Positions 1-5,112 of a stretch of 5,112 nucleotides of DNA are shown in pieces; positions within the stretch are counted from its first letter, which is position 1, and each line of letters opens with the position of its first letter. A program made the position numbers and the translations under genes. Below the pieces are notes generated by a model. That model was not told the origin of the DNA. It worked only from the letters and a program-made list of their open reading frames with translations, and searched no databases. Origin of the DNA: Acidobacteriota bacterium (lineage in GTDB: Bacteria; Acidobacteriota; Terriglobia; Acidiferrales; UBA7541); assembly GCA_003224135.1 (NCBI GenBank), contig QHYO01000164.1, positions 1-5,112 of the forward strand. The letters run 5' to 3'.

Positions 1-903
1 GACTTGCCCGCGCCGTTGTCTTGTTCGCTTGACGATTTCCTGAATCAATTTCGCTCGCAATACGCTGGAGGTTGCGCTCTGTTGCACCCCGAAGGGACTG
101 AACATCGCGGACACGCTGATCCTTGCGCTGCTTCCATCCATCACTACGCTTTTCTCGAACAGGTGTCCGGCGAGATCCTCGACAAATGAAGCTTGCTCGT
201 GTGCCCGCTCTGCCAGCGCCGCAACATGTTCGACTACCGCTCGGTTGAACTGCCTTTCGAGCAAAGGCAACAATTTCTTGCGCATGCGCGCCCGCATACG
301 TGCGGTATCGCGGTTCGTCGCGTCCTCCCGCCAGGTCTGTTTCTTTTCGCGCAGATATTTTCGCAACTCGTCATGCCGGAATCCGAGCAACGGCCGTACA
401 ACGGGCCCGGCGACGGGATGAATTCCGGCAAGTCCCGCGACTCCCGTGCCACGCACAATATGCGCTAGAACTGTTTCCGCCTGGTCATCCATCGTGTGAG
501 CCGTAGCCACAATCTCGGCCAGGCCTTGACCGGCAATCCGTTCGAAAAATCCATAACGGGCGCGCCGCGCTGCATCTTCCAGGTTTGCCTTTTCACGTTT
601 CGCTTTTCCCGCCACGTCGGCGCGGCCAACGTGGAACGTTACACCAAATTTCTCAGCAAGCGCCGCCACGAACTTTTCGTCCGCGCGAGACTCCTTCCCC
701 CGCAGCTGGTGATTGAAGTGAACCGCAGTGATCACGATCCCCAGTTTCGACCGAAGCTCGGCAAACAGCGTCAGCAGCGCAACGGAATCCGCGCCGCCGG
801 AAACTCCGACGCCAATTTTCAGTCCGGCGCGAAACCACGCTTGTCCTTTCACGTATTCCGCGAATCTGCGCTCGATGTTTTCCTTGAACGGACTCTTCTG
901 CAC
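1..903 (-). CDS. tilS: tRNA(Ile)-lysidine synthetase TilS, N-terminal 301 residues (runs off left edge)
   Basis: TilS uses ATP and lysine to convert C34 of the CAU-anticodon tRNA-Ile to lysidine, so that the tRNA is charged with Ile and reads AUA; it is cytoplasmic and normally essential. I translated the frame by hand from 903 to 1 and found no stop. The P-loop of the PP-loop ATPase fold is VGVSGGADSVALL, with SGGADS at residues 35-40. Further family blocks follow in order: HFNHQLRG (62-69), TAHTMDDQAET (134-144), RGTGVAGLAGI (151-161), RPLL (170-173) and EDATNRD (193-199), then R204/R208 ahead of LLPLL (211-215). The substrate-binding helical domain begins near residue 220, and any C-terminal domain lies outside the window. 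Two positions differ from common versions: Thr137 where AHH is usual, and Ala205 where RN is usual; neither suggests inactivation. The start is GTG at 903, because an in-frame TGA lies at 915-913 and a GAGG site sits 7 nt upstream of the GTG. The gene has no obvious functional link to the receptor gene upstream. Confidence 0.95.
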   Translation of the reverse strand, partial: MQKSPFKENIERRFAEYVKGQAWFRAGLKIGVGVSGGADSVALLTLFAELRSKLGIVITAVHFNHQLRGKESRADEKFVAALAEKFGVTFHVGRADVAGKAKREKANLEDAARRARYGFFERIAGQGLAEIVATAHTMDDQAETVLAHIVRGTGVAGLAGIHPVAGPVVRPLLGFRHDELRKYLREKKQTWREDATNRDTARMRARMRKKLLPLLERQFNRAVVEHVAALAERAHEQASFVEDLAGHLFEKSVVMDGSSARISVSAMFSPFGVQQSATSSVLRAKLIQEIVKRTRQRRGQV

Positions 904-905
904 AG

Positions 906-914
906 CCTCGCCTC
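906..914 (-). promoter_or_regulatory. Ribosome binding site of tilS
   Basis: Two GAGG tetramers lie upstream of the GTG at 903, at 914-911 (7 nt spacing) and 909-906 (2 nt spacing). Only the first is well placed for a Shine-Dalgarno interaction. It supports the GTG as start codon, since no in-frame ATG follows near the N-terminus. The upstream GAGG overlaps the TGA that ends a four-codon in-frame mini-ORF (ATG at 927). Confidence 0.6.
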
Positions 915-985
915 ATTTCGTCTGCATGATCCCACAAAAACAGACGCAATGTACTTGACCGCGGAGAACCAGGCGGCGATCACGC

Positions 986-1017
986 AAAAAAAGAGAGGCA
1001 GCCAACTGGCTGCCTCT
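986..1017 (-). terminator. Intrinsic terminator downstream of the TonB-dependent receptor gene
   Basis: A perfect 10-bp stem is formed by 994-1003 (agaggcagcc) and 1008-1017 (ggctgcctct), closed by a 4-nt loop. Read on the minus strand, the hairpin is followed after one base by seven consecutive T residues (992-986). This is the classical Rho-independent form. It begins 29 nt past the receptor stop codon and ends about 80 nt before the tilS start, so the two co-directional genes are probably separate transcription units. On the plus strand the stem is preceded by the A tract and has no following T run, so it should act in the minus direction only. Confidence 0.92.
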
Positions 1018-1046
1018 AGAAGAGACCACAGCTGCTCAAACGTGCT

Positions 1047-4000
1047 CTAGAACGTGATCTTTCCCATAACTTGCACGATGCGGGCGTCCGTTGCGGCCGC
1101 AGCAAACGCGCCATACGGCGAGGTCGGCGGCTGAACGGCACTGACGATCGTGCCAAAGTTGCTGCTGTTGGCAAGATTGGAGATGGGGTTGGCAAAGTTC
1201 ACATGGTTGAACACGTTGTATGCGTTAGCGCCAACCGTGAATGCCAGCCTCTCATGGAAATGGAAGGTCTTTTTCAGCCCCAGGTCGGCGTTGAAGAATC
1301 CGGGACCGCGGAACGAATTCCGCGGAATCGTTCCGAAGGTTGTGACTGCCGATCCGCTCGCGAATTGCGACGCCGAAAAGCAAGCTGTGTTCGCACTTGC
1401 GCCGCCGCAGGACAACGGAACGGCGCCAATGGGTTGACCGAGCACGGTGACGTTTTGAAGGTTAGTTCCGCCATCAACCAGGTTCGCGCCCGTAAGTCCG
1501 TCCACGACGCTGAATGGCAGACCGGTCCGGTGGAAGAATGTTCCGGAGACGGTCCATCCGCCGGCGATCGTGCTCAGTGCTCGGTTTTCGAACCTCATCG
1601 GCAGTTCCCAGACATAGCTCGCATTCAGGCTGTGACGAACGTCATAGTCCGAGTTGCTGTAGTTCAAGCTCGTCGGGCTGAACGGGCTGATCTGGTTCAA
1701 TAAGCTGTCGTTGAAGCTGTATGGATCGATGCCGCCGTTCGATACATTGTCCAGCGTATGGCTGAAGGTATAACTGAACTGGCCGGAGAATCCGTGCCAG
1801 AGCTGTTCCTGCACCGCTGCAGTCACTCCGTTGTAGTTTGATCTTCCATTGTTGGTCAGCTGCAGAACGTTCTGCACCCGGCTGTCCGCCGCCGTGGCAG
1901 GCAGCCCGCCGAATCCGAAGCTGTTCAGATAAGGATTCTCGAGCAATTCATCGTAGCCATGGTTTCCCACGTAGTTGACGGATAGCACTGTCCGCTTTCC
2001 GACTGTGTGCTGGACCATAAGGTTCCATTCCACATACTTGGGATTCTGCAGTTTGCCGACTACGTCATTGAGGTTTGGAGTGGCGCAGCCTGCCGGCGCG
2101 GCGCCCAGGAAACCGGCCACCGTGCCGCCGCTGTTGAAATTGTTCTGGAATGCGGTATTGCACTGCGCAACGAGTGCCGCAGCGCTGTTGGGATTGCTGC
2201 TTGCGTCGATCGTTCCCAGGGAAGAGAGCGAGAAACTCGTCACCTGCGGGAAGTTGGTGGTGAACTGGTCCAGGATCTGTCCAGGATACAAGTCGGAGAA
2301 GAGTCCGATTCCGCCGCGGATCACGGTTTTGTCGCCTAGCGGGCTCCACGCAAATCCGACACGTGGTTCGAACACGACTCTTTCGACGTTGGGCAAAATC
2401 TGGCTGATACCCGTGGTTACCATTTGGTTGAAGGGAATTGTTGCATCGTGGCTGAGCTGGTCGAACGGCACATTGCCACGGGATACGCAATCGGACTGGC
2501 ACGTTCCGCCGGAGTTCCGGTCGGCGCGCAACGCCAGGGTAAGTTTCAGTTTCGAATTCACTCTGAATTCGTCCTGGAAATAGAAGCCCACGCTATAGAA
2601 GGCCAGCGGTTGTGAATTGTGAATCGCGAAGTTCTGCTGAATTACATCGGCCGATCCGTTCGCAAAGTCCAGGATGCTGGACTGGATTGCAGGGAAGCTT
2701 CCTTCGCTTGCGGTGAAGTCGCTGACGTCATCGCGGCGGAAGTTTACGCCCATCTTGAACGTATGCTTTCCACGCTCGACCGAAAGGTCGTCCACGAGCT
2801 GCCACTGGGTTACATTGCGGCCCTGGGGAAACAATGCGAAAAACGGATCAGATCCCGATCCTGAGCCGAGCGGTGTCAGGCTGGTGTCGTTCGTGCTCAA
2901 AATAAAGGGAAATGCCGAAAGCGCGCTGCTGAGGTTGGGGCTTTCAAACAGCGCGGAGTAATACAGCACGGAGCCGACAAAGTTGTTCACCACGCGCGGA
3001 GTGAAAACGTGCGTGTAGTTCAGCTGGCCTTCGTTCTGCGGCTGGTTACTCTGGATGTTGAAAACCGGATCAATCGGGTCGGTGTACGTCGGCTGGCTGC
3101 CACGATCGAATTTCACTCGGCCAAAGATCTTGTCCTTGTCGCTGAATTCATAATCCACACGGCCGCTGAGCAGCCATTCGCGGTTTCCGTTTGGCACCGA
3201 CACGCGGTATTGCGCAAGGCAGGGAGTTGTCGCAAACGGCCCCGCAGCCGTTACTCCGTTTGCAGTGGTCGCTCCAAGGCCGCCGCAGCTGTTGCCCACG
3301 GCAGGATTGTTAATGTCTTGTGCGACCGGCTGCGCATTCGCAACGCCGGGTGCGTTGTTGTATAGGCCAAATATCTGCTGATAGAAGGGAATCGCCGCCG
3401 CGTTGTTCGCCGGCAGGCTGGTCGTCAGAATGTAGTTTTCCAGAGCCTGTGTCGGCACGAAGACCTGGCTGCTCGATCCGAACGTGTAGCGCAATCCTTC
3501 CGTGTTGACGAAGAAGAAGGCCTTGTTCTTCTTGATGGGTCCGCCAAGGGATGCCGCCCACTGATTGTTGTTTTCAAAAGGCCGTGGCGACCCGCCTGCG
3601 TTCAGGAAGAAGTCGTTCGCATTCAGCGCGCTCCCGTTCCAGTAGTACACCGCATCGCCGTGGAACGCGTTGCCACCGGATTTCGTCGTGTAGTCCACCT
3701 GCGCTCCGGCTTGCCGCCCGTACTGGCCCGTGTAGCCGTTGCTCACCACCGCGACTTCCTGCACTTCGTTCGAACCAAGCAACAAGTTGCTCGCGCCGGA
3801 GTTGTTCAGGTTGAGGAAAGGATCGTTGTAATCATTTCCATTGATGGTAAAGAGATTCGCCGTTGCGGGAAGCCCGAATGCCGTAAAGTTTCCGAACCCG
3901 CCTCCGTTCGAAGTGTTCATCGTCACGCCGGGGGAAATCTGCGCGATGTAGCTTAAGTCACCGCCGGGATTCGGAATATTCTGTAGCGTGCGCAGATCAA

Positions 4001-4421
4001 CGTTCGAGGCAATGTTGCCGTCTTCTGTTTGGAGCAATGGTGCGCTCCCGATGATTTCAATGGTCTGTGTCGCCTCGCCGATTTCCAGCTTTGCGTTGAT
4101 CGTCGTGGTCTGTCCCAACAAGACCTCGGATTTGTCCAGGATGCGCCGAAACCCCGTCTTCTCCACCGTCACGCTGTATTTCCCGGGCTTTAACAGCGGG
4201 AATTGATACGTCCCTGTCGGTCCGGTTACCGCCGTTTGCGTTTCCTGCGTCGCATCACTCACGAGTGTGACTTTTGCATCCGTCACTACCGCTCCCGATG
4301 GGTCCGTTATCGTGCCACTGACGGCTCCCGTCACAATGCTCTGCGCGTTCGTCGCGCCGCAAATGACGAGGAGCAGCAGTGAAAACAGAACCAAGTATTT
4401 GAGGTGCCGCCTGCTTCTCAT
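1047..4421 (-). CDS. Oar-like TonB-dependent outer-membrane receptor with CarboxypepD_reg domain
   Basis: This is a complete gene of 1,124 codons plus TAG. Residues 1-26 are a signal peptide: basic MRSRRHLK, a hydrophobic core LVLFSLLLLVI and a likely cut after TNA. Residues 30-115 are a carboxypeptidase-regulatory-like beta sandwich (VSGTITDPSGAVV near 34-46, GTYQFPLLKPGKYSV at 70-84, EKTGF at 87-91). The segment TQTIEIIGSAPLL (118-130) sits where a TonB box would be expected. A plug-like domain follows (about 130-290), including INGNDYNDPF (193-202) and YTTKSGGNAFHG (244-255). The rest is the barrel, with family motifs VNYVGNHG (815-822), RSNYNGVTA (860-868), SYTFSHTLDN (883-892), RGPGFFNADLGLKKTF (1038-1053) and NVFNHVNF (1069-1076), ending KITF with the C-terminal Phe typical of BAM substrates. 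Family members are thought to import or bind large substrates; the ligand here cannot be read. The ATG at 4421 is chosen for its strong Shine-Dalgarno site and signal peptide. Eight cysteines in the mature part fall in four close pairs. Confidence 0.93.
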   Translation of the reverse strand: MRSRRHLKYLVLFSLLLLVICGATNAQSIVTGAVSGTITDPSGAVVTDAKVTLVSDATQETQTAVTGPTGTYQFPLLKPGKYSVTVEKTGFRRILDKSEVLLGQTTTINAKLEIGEATQTIEIIGSAPLLQTEDGNIASNVDLRTLQNIPNPGGDLSYIAQISPGVTMNTSNGGGFGNFTAFGLPATANLFTINGNDYNDPFLNLNNSGASNLLLGSNEVQEVAVVSNGYTGQYGRQAGAQVDYTTKSGGNAFHGDAVYYWNGSALNANDFFLNAGGSPRPFENNNQWAASLGGPIKKNKAFFFVNTEGLRYTFGSSSQVFVPTQALENYILTTSLPANNAAAIPFYQQIFGLYNNAPGVANAQPVAQDINNPAVGNSCGGLGATTANGVTAAGPFATTPCLAQYRVSVPNGNREWLLSGRVDYEFSDKDKIFGRVKFDRGSQPTYTDPIDPVFNIQSNQPQNEGQLNYTHVFTPRVVNNFVGSVLYYSALFESPNLSSALSAFPFILSTNDTSLTPLGSGSGSDPFFALFPQGRNVTQWQLVDDLSVERGKHTFKMGVNFRRDDVSDFTASEGSFPAIQSSILDFANGSADVIQQNFAIHNSQPLAFYSVGFYFQDEFRVNSKLKLTLALRADRNSGGTCQSDCVSRGNVPFDQLSHDATIPFNQMVTTGISQILPNVERVVFEPRVGFAWSPLGDKTVIRGGIGLFSDLYPGQILDQFTTNFPQVTSFSLSSLGTIDASSNPNSAAALVAQCNTAFQNNFNSGGTVAGFLGAAPAGCATPNLNDVVGKLQNPKYVEWNLMVQHTVGKRTVLSVNYVGNHGYDELLENPYLNSFGFGGLPATAADSRVQNVLQLTNNGRSNYNGVTAAVQEQLWHGFSGQFSYTFSHTLDNVSNGGIDPYSFNDSLLNQISPFSPTSLNYSNSDYDVRHSLNASYVWELPMRFENRALSTIAGGWTVSGTFFHRTGLPFSVVDGLTGANLVDGGTNLQNVTVLGQPIGAVPLSCGGASANTACFSASQFASGSAVTTFGTIPRNSFRGPGFFNADLGLKKTFHFHERLAFTVGANAYNVFNHVNFANPISNLANSSNFGTIVSAVQPPTSPYGAFAAAATDARIVQVMGKITF

Positions 4422-4680
4422 AGTCTTTCGTTCTCCTTGAGTTTGTGAATTCCACTTGTCGCCCGGCTCGCGCACATTCGGCGCTTCTCTCCTTGTCGTT
4501 CTCCACCGCATACAAGCGGGCGCTGGCACACACCACTCCCTCCGCGCGAATCCTGTTTTCACGCAGTTCCCCGTCTCCGTCGTTTTTTGCTTATGTACTG
4601 CGAGCCCGGCCTAGGCTTCCTGAGGACCTACGGTTGGCTAATCAAAATGGCTCGCAGCACTAAATCGAACTGCCTGGCGC
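4422..4680 (-). promoter_or_regulatory. Predicted 5' leader of the receptor gene
   Basis: If the sigma-54 element at 4691-4707 is the promoter, transcription would start near 4680 and give a leader of about 259 nt. It contains an 8-bp palindrome GCCTAGGC (4609-4616), an A6 run on the minus strand (4582-4587) and the Shine-Dalgarno site. I see no recognisable riboswitch: no cobalamin B12-box or TPP motif was spotted by eye. The leader also carries the in-frame open extension up to the GTG at 4562, which I regard as untranslated. Confidence 0.4.
4431..4438 (-). promoter_or_regulatory. Strong Shine-Dalgarno site of the receptor gene
   Basis: On the minus strand the sequence reads AAGGAGAA, ending 9 nt before the ATG at 4421. 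It decides the start. The reading frame stays open upstream to a GTG at 4562, but the extra 47 residues are basic and unlike the family, would bury the signal peptide, and have no comparable ribosome site. Confidence 0.88.
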
Positions 4681-4690
4681 GACATCACGG

Positions 4691-4707
4691 TGCAAGCCGA
4701 ATGCCAA
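4691..4707 (-). promoter_or_regulatory. Candidate sigma-54 (RpoN) -24/-12 promoter
   Basis: Read on the minus strand, 4707 to 4691 is TTGGCATTCGGCTTGCA. It matches the RpoN consensus TGGCAC-R-N4-TTGCW in both blocks. The invariant GG (4705-4704) and GC (4693-4692) are exactly at the required spacing, and the mismatches are T for C after TGGCA and T for the following purine. It points at the receptor gene, 270 nt upstream of the ATG, with a predicted start point near 4680. I found no sigma-70 promoter of similar quality on this strand between here and the gene. Sigma-54 promoters need an AAA+ enhancer-binding protein, usually bound 80-150 nt upstream; dyads occur there. This is a sequence match only. 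Confidence 0.55.
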
Positions 4708-4721
4708 TCCCGCGGGCTTTC

Positions 4722-4740
4722 GATAAAGGTCTTATTTATC
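4722..4740. repeat. Inverted repeat GATAAA-N7-TTTATC
   Basis: The 6-bp arms at 4722-4727 and 4735-4740 are perfect complements around a 7-nt spacer. The centre lies about 50 nt upstream of the predicted sigma-54 transcription start. This is closer than most enhancer sites, but it could bind a regulator or a bending protein. The short AT-rich arms could also arise by chance. Confidence 0.3.
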
Positions 4741-4797
4741 CCGCAGTTACGCGAAATTTACATTTCCTGCATGCTGCTTTGCTATGTCCAACAAAAG

Positions 4798-4849
4798 ATT
4801 TCTTCAGAAATTTGTATTACCGTTCAGTACAAAAATCTTCTACCTGTAC
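4798..4849. promoter_or_regulatory. Cluster of dyads, candidate upstream activator region
   Basis: Three inverted repeats are packed here: ATTTCT-TC-AGAAAT (4798-4811), TTTGTA-N11-TACAAA (4811-4833) and GTACA-N13-TGTAC (4827-4849). The region is AT-rich and spans about 118 to 169 nt upstream of the predicted sigma-54 start point, mostly within the distance at which enhancer-binding proteins commonly bind. The link to the receptor promoter is inference. Short AT-rich dyads also occur by chance. Confidence 0.3.
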
Positions 4850-4896
4850 GAATTGGTAATCAAGTGGAGTGATGAAGGGAAGATAAGCGGTCCAAG

Positions 4897-4940
4897 TCCG
4901 CAGACGGAAAGGGGCGTTGTGGTGTTTCGTTGCCTGCGGA
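4897..4940. other. Long imperfect stem-loop in the intergenic region
   Basis: TCCGCAG (4897-4903) pairs perfectly with CTGCGGA (4934-4940). Inside it, ACGGAAA (4904-4910) can pair with TTTCGT (4925-4930) with one bulged G and a 3-nt asymmetric bulge. There is no T-run on either side, so it does not look like an intrinsic terminator. It could be a structured RNA, a leader element for a gene beyond the right edge, or a decayed element. Confidence 0.3.
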
Positions 4941-4981
4941 GTATGACGCTGCAGTTACGAATTTGGTTTCTTCGTTGCCTC

Positions 4982-5071
4982 TATAAATCTCGCCGCGAAG
5001 AATTTCGCAACCGAGACTCGTTAACTTCCGACCGAGTCATCGATTGGCGATCGACGAGAAAGACAATAAAA
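4982..5071. other. Hairpin-rich segment near right edge with TATAAA
   Basis: A TATAAA hexamer at 4982-4987 on the plus strand has no convincing -35 partner at 16-18 nt. Closely packed inverted repeats follow. The first is a nested stem, TCTCG (4988-4992) with CGAGA (5012-5016) enclosing GCGAA (4995-4999) and TTCGC (5004-5008). The others are GACTCG (5015-5020) with CGAGTC (5033-5038), and TCGAT (5040-5044) with ATCGA (5050-5054). Their density suggests a regulatory leader or small RNA, but no known family is recognised and no convincing gene starts before the edge. Confidence 0.25.
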
Positions 5072-5112
5072 ATGACGCATAGCCGAGGAAATAACGAACA
5101 GCGAGAGTATGC

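Noticed and set aside
496..1050. Plus-strand open frame of 184 codons
   Set aside because: It lies antisense to the tilS N-terminus and the terminator, has no homology-like motifs, and is explained by the GC-rich codon pattern of the real gene.
1071..1703. Plus-strand open frame of 210 codons opposite the receptor barrel
   Set aside because: It is composition-driven antisense shadow with no recognisable domain. The opposite strand carries clear conserved family motifs across the same bases.
1975..2583. Plus-strand open frame of 202 codons opposite the receptor barrel
   Set aside because: Same reasoning: it is fully antisense to a well-supported gene and its translation shows no coherent domain.
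4359..4421. Possible lipoprotein signal (LVIC at residues 18-21 of the receptor)
   Set aside because: The residue before Cys is Ile, not Gly, Ala or Ser as a lipobox requires. A normal signal peptidase I site (TNA) follows, and the family consists of barrel proteins rather than lipoproteins.
4422..4562. Upstream in-frame extension of the receptor gene beginning at a GTG at 4562
   Set aside because: The 47 added residues are Arg-rich with no family similarity, would place the signal peptide internally, and have no good ribosome site. The ATG at 4421 has AAGGAG at suitable spacing and begins a classical signal peptide.
4587..4872. Plus-strand open frames of 60-90 codons in the intergenic region
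   Set aside because: They overlap each other in different frames, lack convincing ribosome sites and recognisable motifs, and run across the candidate promoter and dyads.
4886..4903. tRNA T-arm-like sequence (GCGG-TCCAAGT-CCGC)
   Set aside because: The loop lacks the TTC signature, and there is no acceptor stem, anticodon arm or CCA around it.
5072..5112. Plus-strand ATG with an open frame of 13 codons to the window edge (MTHSRGNNEQREYA...)
   Set aside because: There is too little sequence to judge, and only a weak GAGAAA-like site upstream. It could be the start of a gene outside the window but cannot be supported here.
4981..5112. Minus-strand frame open from the right edge to a TAG at 4983-4981 (44 codons)
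   Set aside because: This is the length expected by chance and the translation shows no motif. It might be the tail of a gene beyond the edge, but nothing supports that.

Overview
The window carries two genes, both on the minus strand, plus a long intergenic region at its right end. The likely source is an acidobacterium. The large gene encodes an Oar-like, CarboxypepD_reg-type TonB-dependent outer-membrane receptor of about 1,100 residues, a family greatly expanded in Acidobacteria. The other is an ordinary bacterial tilS, and base composition is moderately GC-rich. This assignment is inferred from protein style, not from a marker gene.

Layout, left to right. Positions 1-903 hold the first 301 codons of tilS (tRNA-Ile lysidine synthetase), read leftward from a GTG start and running off the left edge with no stop. 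Positions 904-1046 are a short intergenic stretch with a textbook intrinsic terminator (986-1017, minus strand) that closes the upstream receptor gene. Positions 1047-4421 hold the complete 1,124-residue receptor gene. It has a signal peptide, a carboxypeptidase-regulatory-like beta domain, a plug and a large beta-barrel ending in phenylalanine. Positions 4422-5112 contain no convincing gene. They hold the receptor's strong Shine-Dalgarno site, a roughly 260-nt leader, a close match to a sigma-54 (-24/-12) promoter pointing at the receptor gene (4691-4707), several dyads upstream of it, and a hairpin-rich segment near the right edge.

The two genes have no evident functional link. The receptor is a cell-surface transport or adhesion protein of unknown substrate, and TilS is an essential tRNA-modifying enzyme that happens to lie downstream. 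The terminator between them argues for separate transcription. The most interesting point is the candidate sigma-54 control of the receptor gene, which would make this outer-membrane protein conditionally expressed under an enhancer-binding regulator. I found no CRISPR array, insertion sequence, tRNA or rRNA, and no clear sign of a novel multi-gene system.
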